DNA of 64,000 nucleotides, from assembly GCA_021234155.1 (NCBI GenBank), contig JAJEKV010000022.1, positions 7,349,961 to 7,413,960 on the forward strand, in the 5' to 3' direction. The notes under the pieces are model-generated. The model made no database searches. It was not told the origin of the DNA and saw nothing but the letters and a program-made list of their open reading frames with translations. The DNA is from Isoetes taiwanensis (Eukaryota > Streptophyta > Lycopodiopsida > Isoetales > Isoetaceae). Positions 22,041-33,161 of the stretch are shown piece after piece. Both the position numbers and the translations under genes were made by a program. How positions within the stretch are numbered: position 1 is the stretch's first letter; every line of letters starts with the position of its first letter.

Positions 22041-22640
22041 GTTCTAGAATGTTCTGGAAGGCTCTAGAAAGTTTTCTAGAACATAAGAGAATCTAGCAGG
22101 GATCTAAGAAAATTCTTCCAGAAAGTTCCAAATTGTTCTTATAAGTTTTAGAATGTTCTAGAATGTAGGGGAATCTACGGGAATGTAAGGAAATCTAGGG
22201 AAATACTTCCAGAAAGTTCTAGGATATCTTGAAAGTCTCAGAATGTTCCAGAAAGCCTTAGAATGTTCTAAAAAGTTCTAGAATGTAAAGGAATCCAGGA
22301 GAATCTAACAGAATCTAAGAAAATCTCATAAAATGTAAGAGAATCTAGGAAAATATCTACAAGCCTAAGGGAATCTCTTAAAATCTGGGGGATCCAAAGG
22401 AATTAATGAAATCTTCGAGTATCTAAGGGAATCTTTATAGAATCTCTTTGAATCTCATATAATGTAAGGGAACCTAGGGCAATCTCATAAATCTAAAAGG
22501 ATCTAAGGGGATCTAAGAGGATCTTCATAGAATCTAATAGAATCTAGAGGGAATCTTATAAAATTAAGAGGAATCTCCACGAAACCTCTAAGAGAACCTT
22601 GGAAGAATCTTAGAGAATCTATGAAATTAGAGTATCCTCA
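22041..22640. repeat. Decamer-phased degenerate repeat with heat-shock-element arrays
   Basis: The sequence repeats about every 10 bp as variants of TTCTAGAATG at first, drifting to GAATCTAAGG later. At 22042-22069 it reads TTC-nn-GAA-nn-TTC-nn-GAA-nn-CTC-nn-GAA, six alternating half-sites at exact 5-bp steps. A second run lies at about 22207-22286. This matches the heat-shock element consensus (inverted nGAAn units). No gene lies within 3 kb downstream on either strand, so function is uncertain. Confidence 0.65.
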
Positions 22641-22649
22641 AAAGATTTT

Positions 22650-24990
22650 TTTAGAATGTAGGGCACGACAAGAACTTGCACCGTAGGAACATGCTAAAAC
22701 TCGAACATGCAATATAGGACGCATTAAATTTCTTGTATATATGTGTTGATATTTCTCATAATCTGGAAAAGTTTGATTAAGCGAGTGGAGTAACCAATAG
22801 TTATTGTTGTATAGGACAAATTAATTGCCAAATATGAGTTCTTTAGAATTTGTGTCATTGGTATATGTTGTTTGGTAGGGTTTTTGTTGCATGTACAACT
22901 TTGTATCCATGTTTTAGGTTGTCTTTTCTTAGTGTCTCTCTGTTTGCTAGTAGTGATGGGCGTGCAGCCGGAGGCATGTGTTTTATTTCTATAAGGATCG
23001 ATGCAAGGCTACTATAATAACTCATCAATGAACAATTGACGACCTTAGCTCCTCCTTGGTGGCAAGTTAGATGCAATAAGACTAGGGTTTCACTTCTGTC
23101 CGCCCCTCCCAAGCCCTTTAAGGATAGGGTCAAAAATATCACATTGCAGACGTCCATAACATAGCCCATAATTCATGGAGCTCATTAGCATCCACCTTGG
23201 TGACTCCCAGCTATAGGAATCTTAGGAACATGTATGAGATCACCCATACCCCTACTTCCATTGAAACATGATCGACAAGAGAGGAAGGACGCTTAATAAA
23301 GCCACACACCTAAGTCCGAAACACTTAGGTTGCTCCTAATGCATGTCTACTAATCTTTCGGCCAGTGATGTAGCTATCCTAGAGATGTCCTTTCACATAT
23401 ATCCAAGATGAACAACATATCTTAACTAGCATTCATCCCAAACATCAAATACAAGTAGCGGTTGAAAATCAAAACCACCACTCTAAAGCTTAAACATAGA
23501 TAACTCTGACATGTGTAGATTTTGCAATTGTAGATTGTGTAGATTGTATAGATAACTCTGACGTGTAGATCCTTGGTCCTTTGGAATTTTTGTAAATTTG
23601 AACAATAACTGCTCTAAATAAGTGGTGGAAAACCGCAAGGCTCAACCATTTGGCTCTAGATGCATTCAGTTACATGCAGAAGCAAATGGTGTGGCCAAAT
23701 ACAATCTTTTCTGGTTGGCATGTCCTTAGCTTCATTTCATTGAGAGTTATCACCTAATTCGACTGCCTTACAAAAAGCGCCTCAAATTGATTTTTAACCT
23801 ATGCAACTGATAGAAGATTAGCCTACAAACCATGCATATAGTGCAAGTCTCCTCTAGCCTGTGGATTACATGTTTGGCAATTGCCCATTGTAATCAGAGT
23901 GGAAGCATCACGCTGCGGACCTGCAAAAAGTGCAGCAAAGCCTGCAAGATGCCTTGGCCCCTGGATCCATCTCAAAAAACTTATCTATGACTAAAAGTAA
24001 CTGCCATATCACAGAGATTTCAGCTGGCTTCTTACTACTGAATTTGCTTCTCTCCCCTTTCTCTTTCCTCGGTTGATTGCATTACGTAGAAAAATAGATT
24101 TTCTTCCCACAATTCCAACACTTTATATCAGATCTGCCTTCATAACACATTTCTCTCCGTGCTTGAGATCTTTCTTACCTTTACCTTTGGACAGACTGAA
24201 CTTGGTATAACAGTCGAATTCGCTTCTTTGCCCAGTTCATGTTGAGCTCAGCGTTCTGGACCTCATTGAAAGTCCATTTTACCCCCTTTGGGAACTGAAC
24301 TGGCGCTGCAATGTGCAGTCTCACCCACCAGCTCCATTGAGAAGCTGAATGATTAGTCCAGTCTCACCCAACAGCTCCTATCAGCTCCTCCAATCGTTTG
24401 CTGATAAAACCCTGCATATTCTTTGCTGTCAAGCAACTGATAATTGAGCCGAGGAATTTGAGCATTGATTAGCATCAGTTTGCTTCCTTTTAGAATAAAT
24501 GCTTCTTCAAGGTACGCCGTGCTTCCTTTAAGTCTTAATGATCTGAGCCGACCCCTTATCTCGGCATCAACCAAGGCTTCAAGTAATCGAAATATTGAGT
24601 GACCTTTCAATCTTGCTTTACTACACACTTACGATAAATCAAGCCAAAATAAACCTCAAAGAAATCTCCACAAGTTTAACATTTATTCCATTAAAAATAG
24701 GATTGGCCACGGATTGATACAAAACCCCATGATTTCCAGGAAGATGTAAAACAAACTTTCTGAAACGAAATCAGGCCTCTTATTCCTGTTAATGGGATCT
24801 CAAGTAACCCCTTACCTTGGCTGAAAGCCCCCCTAAGCTCAAAAATCATTTTGAAATTCCAAATTCCAAGAGTCAAGAATTCCAGCAGTCACTTGGAATA
24901 CGAACAGTCACTTGCAAATTTAGATGGATCTGTGCTACGTCTGGCAATATGCAGCAGGCACCCTTTTAGGCCTGCCTAACTCCCTGAAAT
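22650..24990. other. No gene seen
   Basis: Non-coding. It contains the partner of the 20.2-kb dispersed repeat (23065-23140). A minus-strand open block at 24628-24353 (EIRGRLRSLRLKGSTAYLEE) matches nothing I know. Confidence 0.4.
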
Positions 24991-25190
24991 CGTCTAAACA
25001 TGCAGAGCAATTTTGCAACCCAAAGGGTCTATATGGAGATTCTCCCTTTTCGCTTAGCAAGGACTCAAAATAGGTACCTTGTTCTGCTTAGATCACCAAA
25101 ACATGCAAAAAAAAGTTTGCAATCCTCAATTTGCAAAGGGGCATATATGTCTTCACTTAGCAAGCACTCAAAATAGGCTCTGATACCATG
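24991..25190 (-). repeat. ~100-bp tandem duplication ending in a copia-type primer-binding site
   Basis: CTTAGCAAGGACTCAAAATA (about 25054) and CTTAGCAAGCACTCAAAATA (about 25156) mark two diverged copies. At 25176-25188 GGCTCTGATACCA is, on the minus strand, TGGTATCAGAGCC: complementary to the 3' end of initiator tRNA-Met and typical of Ty1/copia elements. It is a remnant of a minus-strand LTR element; its LTR was not delimited. Confidence 0.5.
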
Positions 25191-26088
25191 ATAAAGTAGA
25201 AATAGGAAGCAAGCTAAATGAAAGTCTGGTGAACTACAACTTCCTAAGACTAAACTCTCCAAAAACGTAGCCTGATTAGGTAGACTAATGCCTTGTGAGC
25301 CTTTACACTTTGATGACGTGGCATATTCTGGTCTACCAATCTTTTACTATTTTCGATAGTTCAGTTTCATGTATAAAACATGTATATCTTATTCATTTAT
25401 ACAACCACTTGAAACCCCTCTTCATATGGAAAGGAATACAATTTTCTCAAATGGACAAAGAAATGTTCTCAGTACTAATAGACATTTCAATGAAATGTGG
25501 TTTCCAATGGAGGATGAGTACTGAGCTTGTTCTTTGATCCAAACTAGTTAACCTTGATCTGCATTGGTCTTCTCGGTTGCATGCTTCCCTACTATAATCA
25601 CTCTCAATGGAAACATCTTTCATCTGGAAATGTTCACAAGATCCTTTTTGTTGTCTGACAAAAACCAACCATTGTTCCAGGCCAAGAGAACCCCTTGTTT
25701 CCTCTTCTCCCAAGATTGCTGCAGTTGTCAATCCATACTGAATTGGGTTCTGTAATCCGTACTGAATTGGGTTCTGTGCTTGCCAATGACATAAGTATAA
25801 CGGGCCAGACAGTAGGTCCACACTCTGGAGACAGATCATCCACCAATTCCTTCTGATTCTCTGGCGGAAATTGGGCTTTGCCGTTGCCAATGACATAAGA
25901 TGACATAAGTATAAAAGGCCAGACAGTAGGTCTACCCTCTGGAGACAGATCATCCACCAGTTCCTTCTTATTCTCTTGTTTGAGTTGCATGCCAAGACGT
26001 CTATATGAAATTGCAGTCTGCCTTTGCATGTAGCGAATTGCAATAATAGCATATAAAAGATCAAACTGCTTGCTCTCCGCTAGAAGCA
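25191..26088. other. 3' flank of the PPR gene with a ~112-bp duplication
   Basis: GACATAAGTATAA, then GGCCAGACAGTAGGTC and CTCTGGAGACAGATCATCCA occur twice, starting near 25789 and 25901. Read on the minus strand this duplicates an ELVDDLSPE-like peptide, but no gene can be supported. Confidence 0.55.
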
Positions 26089-28674
26089 TCAATCAATGCC
26101 TGCCCATTCATCACTAGGTACAGCACAGATATTTGACAGCAGTACATACGGTCCAGCCTTTTTTGGATCAGATTCAACTGCACATTTTGCAGCAAATTTT
26201 GCCTGTTCCATATTACCATGCATTACACATGCACCAAGAAAAGCAGTCCAAGATGCAGGAGTACACAAGAGGACCATATTATGTATAAAATCATTTATTT
26301 CATCCAACATTCCTGCTCTGCCAAGCACATCAAACATGCAGTTATAATGTTCCACTATCAGTGCCAAAGCATAAACTCTTCTAGCAGAAACAAACAAATA
26401 GCAAGCCTCGTCAACCAGGCCAGCACGACTGCATGCAGAAATTGTATTGACAAGTGTAACATCATTTGGCATTTGGCCATCAAAGTGCATTTGTTGAAAG
26501 AGTCCAAGGGCTTCTTTGTAGAAACCATGTTGGGCATATGCGCCAACAATGGTATTCCATGAGATAATATTATGTTCAGGCATCTCACTAAATGTTATTT
26601 GGGCACGTTGTAGGCTACCACATTTCCCATACATATTTATAAGAGCATTTCCAATTATAATTTCCTCATCTAATCCACACTCTCTAACACGAGTATGCAT
26701 TTCCATGCCTTCATGAAGAGCTGCCTGGTCAGCACATGCATCGATGATACTAAGAAACGTCACTCTATTAGGCATCATACCTTGATTTTGCATCTCTTCA
26801 AAAAGTTGAAGGGCTTCTTTCGCACAGTTATGCTGAGCATATGTTGCTATCATTGCAGTCCAGGAAATAATGTTTTGTGTATCTACTTTCTGGAACATCC
26901 TTTGTGCATCCCCCAAGCTTCCACACTTCCCATACATATTAACAAGTGCATGTTCCACATCAGAGAATGATTCACAGTGATTGTCCACAAGCAATGCATG
27001 CATCCACTTAGCCTCGGCTAGTACTGCAGCACTAGCACATGCATCAATTATGCTTGCATAAACGAATTCGTCTGGGACAACATCCTTCGTTTGCATCTTT
27101 TGTAACAACAATGCAGCATTCTTGTGATACCCATGCTGAATATATGATGAAAGCAATGCTGTCCAAGAAATCACGTCAGGTTCATGCAATCCATCAAATA
27201 TTCCTTGTGCCATATCTAAACTCCCGCATTTTCCATACATATTTATAAGAGCATTGCTCACGACCATGTCATACTCCAATCCTCTATCTAGAATAAAAGC
27301 ATGTATTCGCTTACCTTCTGATATGTCTCCATCAGAAATGCATGCATAAAGAAGGCTAATAAATGTAATCCCATTAGGAAGAACCCGTTCCCGGTTCATT
27401 TGTTGGAAAATGTAGAGTGTAATTTTCCCTTGGTCCTGTTGTGAAAACCCTGCAATAATGGTAGACCAGGAAACTACATTCCGATTGGGCATGTGGTCAA
27501 ACACTTGTGTTGCATACTCTAGACTCCCACATTTCCCATATGAGTCAATAAGAGCATTTCCAACAAGCATATCTGGATCCAAGTTTCTGCATATAGCATA
27601 AGAATGAATCCACTTTGTCCCTGACAAGACTTCTGTGTTTGCGAACATTCCAACGATACTGACACAGGTGACATTATTTGGCATAAGACCTTCTGCCTCC
27701 ATCTCAAGTAAAATATGAAGGGTCTCCTTGGGATTTCCTTGCCAGCAAAATGATGATAGGATTGAATTCCATGAAACCAGATTCCTCCCCTGCATCTTAT
27801 CAAAAATTCTGTGACCTTCTTCCGACCATCCACATATGTTGTACAAGTTCATAAGGGCAGTTGCTAGAACAATACCTGAATCAAGGCCGGACTTCCTAAT
27901 GCAGGAGTGTATACGTTTGCCTTGTGCCAATGCCTCTTCAGAAATGCATGCTTCCACCACACTGGAATAGGTTACCTTGTCTGGCAGTATGCCTTCCAGC
28001 TGCATTTCGTGAAAGTATGATAATGCTTTCCTGCCATCCCCAGTTTCAGAATAAAATACAATCATTGAGGTCCACGAAACTATGTTCTTATTCCGCATTC
28101 TACAAAAAAAGGTTTCTACATATTCCAGAACACCTAATTTGCTATACATATTGAGGATTGCATTCCCAACAATTTCATAAGAGTCAAAGTCACTAATTAT
28201 AATGTAAGCATGGAAAAACTTGCCTTTTGCAAGACTCCCAAATCTCGTGCATGCATCCAAAATGGTCACAAATGCAGGCTTATCTGGGATCACCCCATCA
28301 AGCTGCATTTGATGGAAAAGTTCAACCGCATCCCTGGCAAGCCCATGTCGACAATAAATCCCCAACATAATTGTCCAGGAAAAAACGTTCCGTTGGCTCA
28401 GTTTCTGAAACACCATATTTGCTTCATGCATATCTCCACAGTTGCCATACATCATAGCCAAATGATTTTCCACAAACATATCTTTCACAAGGCCACTACG
28501 AACGACGTGAGCATGAATGTGTTTGCCTTTAGGTAAACTGTGGGCGATGCAACTCTGACGCAACAGATATCCATATTCTGCAGCCGAAGGAACCTTTGAA
28601 GATGATCCTTTTTGTCCAGTGGCTTGCAACACTCTTCGGCTTACATAATCAAGCCGACATGTGCCCCGTTGCAT
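26089..28674 (-). CDS. PLS-class pentatricopeptide repeat protein
   Basis: An intronless ORF of 861 codons from the first in-frame ATG (28674). An upstream in-frame stop lies near 28725, so no longer start is available. After a short N-terminus that could be an organelle presequence (RRVLQATGQKG), about seven P-L-S cycles of ~101 residues follow, each with a GK.IHA-type helix, a MYGKCGSL..A motif and a VSWTxMI motif. A partial E1-like end (PASWTAFLGACVMHGNMEQA, then YVLLSNICA) is followed by a stop. Such proteins bind organellar RNA one repeat per base; E/DYW forms do C-to-U editing. Here the rest of the E domain and the DYW deaminase are absent, so it either recruits a deaminase in trans or has lost its end. 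There are no internal frame breaks. Confidence 0.85.
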   Translation of the reverse strand: MQRGTCRLDYVSRRVLQATGQKGSSSKVPSAAEYGYLLRQSCIAHSLPKGKHIHAHVVRSGLVKDMFVENHLAMMYGNCGDMHEANMVFQKLSQRNVFSWTIMLGIYCRHGLARDAVELFHQMQLDGVIPDKPAFVTILDACTRFGSLAKGKFFHAYIIISDFDSYEIVGNAILNMYSKLGVLEYVETFFCRMRNKNIVSWTSMIVFYSETGDGRKALSYFHEMQLEGILPDKVTYSSVVEACISEEALAQGKRIHSCIRKSGLDSGIVLATALMNLYNICGWSEEGHRIFDKMQGRNLVSWNSILSSFCWQGNPKETLHILLEMEAEGLMPNNVTCVSIVGMFANTEVLSGTKWIHSYAICRNLDPDMLVGNALIDSYGKCGSLEYATQVFDHMPNRNVVSWSTIIAGFSQQDQGKITLYIFQQMNRERVLPNGITFISLLYACISDGDISEGKRIHAFILDRGLEYDMVVSNALINMYGKCGSLDMAQGIFDGLHEPDVISWTALLSSYIQHGYHKNAALLLQKMQTKDVVPDEFVYASIIDACASAAVLAEAKWMHALLVDNHCESFSDVEHALVNMYGKCGSLGDAQRMFQKVDTQNIISWTAMIATYAQHNCAKEALQLFEEMQNQGMMPNRVTFLSIIDACADQAALHEGMEMHTRVRECGLDEEIIIGNALINMYGKCGSLQRAQITFSEMPEHNIISWNTIVGAYAQHGFYKEALGLFQQMHFDGQMPNDVTLVNTISACSRAGLVDEACYLFVSARRVYALALIVEHYNCMFDVLGRAGMLDEINDFIHNMVLLCTPASWTAFLGACVMHGNMEQAKFAAKCAVESDPKKAGPYVLLSNICAVPSDEWAGID

Positions 28675-30895
28675 TGCAAAGGCCAACCCATAACAGGAAT
28701 TTGGATTGGTTTGAAATTTACGTCACCATATTACGGACCAGAACAGTGCCACATTGTCTTCTCCTGAATGTAGCGTAGAAGATCATCTTCCCAATCGAGC
28801 GCACAAGACTTGTAGCAAAGTTGCAAGCACCAGTTCAATTCCAGCAGCCTTTGCATTCTTGAGGTGAAAATGCTTGTATTCCATTACCCTATTATCTCCT
28901 CATTGCTAGCTCCTTATTGCTTTTTTTTCGATCATTGGATCGAAGCATAATTCTATGAATGTGCCAAATGAACGGCTGTGGAATTTCCACATCAGACCCA
29001 CGTATAGGGCTACGTATCTATCTACATCTAATACTTTAATGCATACAAATACACAATGAATACATTGCATTTACAAGAGATAGATCGCATATATTACATT
29101 GCATATATGGAAAACAACAGTCATGAAACGAGCTTCAAGAAGAAGCTTCCACAAAGGGCGTGCATGCCCAAAAGGTCCTGCCAAGACGCTCCAATTCATA
29201 CACTAGATGTACATAGAAGCCTGAAGAAGAGGCCCTGGATTCATAAACTACATTCACATAGCAGCATGAAGAAGAAGCTGTCTAATGACATGATGGAGAC
29301 AATGTGCAGACGCACCTGTCACACACAATTGTCCCACCTAAAGACATTTCCAAGAAAGAAAACAGGAGATGCACATCATATTACACAGCAAAACTCTTGC
29401 ATTCATAAAAAACTGTTGCATTCACAAAAAACAGTGTTGCCTTTACAAAGAAGCCTCAAGAACAAGAGGGAGATGAAGCGAATTTACGACCACCCATAGC
29501 CATCTCAGGCCTATGCACAGAACTGCAAGGAGGACCCAACAAAACCTCCCAAAGACATGACATAAGAAGAAACTCGCATCACCTCCTATACCCCCTCAGC
29601 CCATATGCATCTTCTGCCACATTCTCAATCATTCCAACTGTACAACTCGATCTCACCTCGCCCCTGTAGCAGCCATGTCTCCATCCACACAGTAGCAATT
29701 GAACAGCAGCCAGACAACCAATGTACTTTTCAAGAAAGTTTGTTGCTGCAACAAATGATTGATGTGTCTCTACCGTCTCCAGCACAGAGAACACAGACAA
29801 CAGAAGAAAACGCTCCACAATCAGGCAATCGAAGAGCACAGCTGATGAGCCCTCAATCAGCCCACATGCCACATAACTGTTATCACCGAAGTATTCCTTC
29901 TTGAATATGCAGAAGAATTTCTTCACCTCACAAGCAAGCAAGACACAACTTTCCGGCACTGGCAATCCCATCTCAAGCGCCAGCATACAACCTCCTGCTT
30001 GTAAAACACTAACAAATACAAAGAACACTAGAAAATGATGCCAGAAACCCGCATCCTGTAGCAACCCGGAGAACAAAATGCTGCCACAAACCCGCCTCCT
30101 CCAGCAACCCGGAGAAAGGAACGTGCCCACACCCGGCATATTCGCGATATCTTCCAGCAGAGCGGCATGCTCATCTCCTCGCAGCAAATAGGCGAGAGAA
30201 TCAGTCGCCCGCCATGCTCGGAGCAGCGCTGCCACGAATCTGTAACATAAAACCATAGCCAGACAAAAAAACCTTCACGAAACCCTAACCTCCATTTCTC
30301 TCCCAACCTTTACCAAAACCTTACTAATTGGATAATTTGGGAACCTTATTGTTTAAATTTGGTTTTTCCAAGGTTCCGAAAAATTTTTGGATTTTTTGCC
30401 CGGGTTGGTTTGCCTAAAAGGTTTGGGATTTTTTTTGTCGCCACCAAACTTTCCCGATCAACCAAAAATCAAAAAAAACAAAAATTAGGGCTTCGATGGG
30501 GGTATAGTTTTTGAGGACGTTTCTATTTTTGGATTCGATCGCTCTTCTTCAGCTGTTGAGAGATGGATCGAAATGGTGACAGGTTGTACCTGCATGCAAA
30601 TTCGGCATCCAGGGAGCTTTTGAATGGCCAAAGAATGAAGTATTCAGAGCTTCTTAATGACGATTAGTCTTTCTAATCGTTGGATTGATGTAAAGGAAAG
30701 AGTAGAGGGCTGGAAGCATCGCCATAGCCAGTGAGAACATATGTCAAAACTTCTCAATGATTCTCTATTTGTCTTAAAGGTTTCGAGTATTTCACAGATT
30801 TGTTGTTAAAGGATTATGCGGCTCAGCTAATGTCTTTGTCTGTTCTGCTCTAGCATTCCAATCCTTCTTGCGACTATGTTTTCACTTCCATTCTT
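28675..30895. other. Upstream region of the PPR gene
   Basis: No gene supported. On the minus strand near 30290 the sequence reads GGAGGTTAGGGTTTCGTGAA, typical of plant 5' leaders, so the PPR transcript may start near 30.3 kb with leader introns. A minus-strand open stretch (30256-29579) is Cys/Leu-rich with no domain and fits leader sequence better than a protein. Confidence 0.3.
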
Positions 30896-30918
30896 GCAGG
30901 TTCAGTTTACACTCCACT

Positions 30919-31990
30919 ATGGTGCCAATCTTCTGGCCTAAGGTTCTAATCCATCAAAAAGCAGGGTTTATTTATACCAAAGGAAAGCCCCTCGATCAAA
31001 ATGCCCAAGCTCACATGGAAGAATTTGAGGCATTGGCTATCCTCAATGGCCACGCTCAACCTCAACTCAAGTTCCACATCTTCTCTACCATGTTGCGTGG
31101 AGCCCCTCATCAGTGGCTCATGGCAAACAAAAGTCACTGGAAACAAAACTGGCAAGAGATGAAGACGGCTTTTCTCTCCCATTATGGCACCACGGACGAT
31201 CCGAGAATTCGCGGATCGCCTTCACATTCTTGTCAGCAAGCTCAAAGAGTACCCCACGCAGAGCAAAATTCTTGTCTGGTTTCCGCAATGTCTTCCTCCT
31301 GCCATTCATCTCATGACCGAAAATTCGCGTCCCAGGACCTTGGAGCAGGCAATTGAATTAGTGAATCACTCTGTTAATGTGTCCTCTCGGAGGTGTTGCA
31401 CTCAAGGAGCTTCCCTTCATGCCTTCTGTCATGGTTCCTCAGAATGCGGTCCAGCCACAACAATCTGCTCCTCCTCAACGCAACCAGATTTAGTGTCACA
31501 TTTGTAAGTACCAAGGTCATCTTGCCAATGAGTGTAACTCTACCAATGGTCCTCCTCACTGTAAACGTTGCAATATGTGTAATCATGCCACTGAAGAGTA
31601 TACTCGTGCACATCCCATACCCTTCAGGCAGAAAATGGTCTTCCAGGTGCAGACAACGCCACAGCAACAGCAATCGTATCCGCTTCAGCAATATCAACCA
31701 GTTCAGCAACCTCAACAATCCAGGGGTCAAGGTTCCAGGCCCCCTTTTGATCCTTCCAAAGCTCAGTGTTATCACTGTCTGGGACCATACCACCACGGCA
31801 TGTCCTCAACTTCATCAAGTCCAAGTTCAGCTCCCGGGCACCAATCAAACCGCATCAGTCCGACTCACGGCCTATCAATTATGGGTTGCCAATGGCAAAC
31901 AAGGCCCACGCCCGGTTTTGAAACGGCCACCACGGCCACCTCAAAAACAGCGACCTCAGCAAGCAGCATCGTCTTCTACCACCCTTGATC
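30919..31990 (+). pseudogene. gag of the gypsy element
   Basis: The capsid-like part reads HMEEFEALAILNGHAQ and WLMANKSHWKQNWQEMK. A frameshift near 31195 moves it to a second frame (REFADRLHILVSKLKEY; ENSRPRTLEQAIELVNHS). A zinc knuckle C-HI-C-KYQG-H-LANE-C follows at 31494-31535, right after an in-frame TAG (31491-31493). A second knuckle-like CYHCLGPYHHG lies near 31765. Gag packages the element RNA. It is dead through at least two shifts and one stop. Confidence 0.75.
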
Positions 31991-32475
31991 AACAAGCTCA
32001 AGAGGAGATCTATCAGGCTCTTAATCCTCTGGTCCAACAATCCAATTGGGTTGGTTTGGTTTCCCGCCAAACCAAGGCCTCCCGCCCGTTGACAATCATA
32101 CCACATGACACGCAACCTGCGTTTGCTGTCGACACGATACCGCATGGGGACCAAAAGAAGGTCCATTTTGCACCTGATGTTGATGCCCCATGTCATGCCT
32201 AAGGTGCGTCAAAGCATTCTCAAACTCATGCAAGCTGCCGAAGGACGCATGTTTGCCAATGTTCATGCCACCATGCGTGCCCAGCAGCATCAAGAAGCAC
32301 CTTCCACGTCAAAAAGACACGCACTCAGCAGTACCCCAACATTGCTGCCGAGATTGAGCTTCTCAAAGAGGTCTCTGCTTCCGTGCCTCAGATTCCAGCA
32401 CCCCTGGACCCCGCATATCCCTTTTCTCATGTTCTCTTAGAACTTTAAGAAGAGCTGGCCAAAATTAAGATTCCT

Positions 32476-33161
32476 TTGAGTTTTGCTACTATCCTTAAGC
32501 TGTGTCCTGCTCGCAAAGAGCAGTTGCCCCTACCCACAGTCTTGGTAGGAGTTGTGGCTACTTCAATCCCCACGGTGCACGCCACGGTGGGTAATCAACA
32601 GATCAATCATGTGCAAATTGATGGAGGCAGTGCCGTCAACCTCATCAGGACAAGTTTAGGAAACAATTAGGCATCAAGCAACTTTATCGTGCCCCTTATG
32701 ACATTAAGCTTGCTAACGGCCATATCACGCGCCCTCAAGGTGTCACCCCTCTTCTCCACATCAACATAGAAGATCTCAAATTCCCTTTGGAATTTGGTGT
32801 TAAAGCTGGTGAAAATCCTGGTGACTATGAAATGCTGGTGGGACGACCTTTCCTTCGTCAGGCTAAGAGCATTCATTATTGGGCAACTGATCAACTTGTC
32901 ATCACAGATGGCACCTTGAATACAACTATGGATCTCGAAACTGGCAAGCTTATCTCTGTCCAGCATGCAGAGTTCTCGCCTTCAGACAGTGATTCCGAAG
33001 AAGCTCAAAATATTTATCATGTTCAGGCTCCTCCTGCAGATCTGCCCCTGTCCTCTTACCCTGAGTATGCAGATCCTTGGGGTGAGATGACCCTGGATCA
33101 GGACCAGGCCGTGATTGCTTTGCTCGACCAGTACCTGGCTCCTTGCAATCGAATCCAGTGA
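32476..33161 (+). pseudogene. Aspartic protease region of the gypsy element
   Basis: The catalytic motif IDGGSAVNLI (GAT at 32620) has the DGGS form seen in Athila/Tat-type proteases instead of the usual D[ST]G. A frame break near 32668 separates it from the second lobe (32787-33161; YEMLVGRPFLRQ is the flap-side GRPFL motif). An acidic linker follows and ends at TGA 33159. Confidence 0.7.

Noticed and set aside
25447-26064. 205-codon minus-strand ORF downstream of the PPR
   Set aside because: It spans a 112-bp DNA duplication and has no recognisable domain; the open frame is likely chance.
29579-30256. 225-codon minus-strand ORF upstream of the PPR
   Set aside because: Cys/Leu-rich with no domain, overlapping another frame of similar length; it fits an untranslated leader better.
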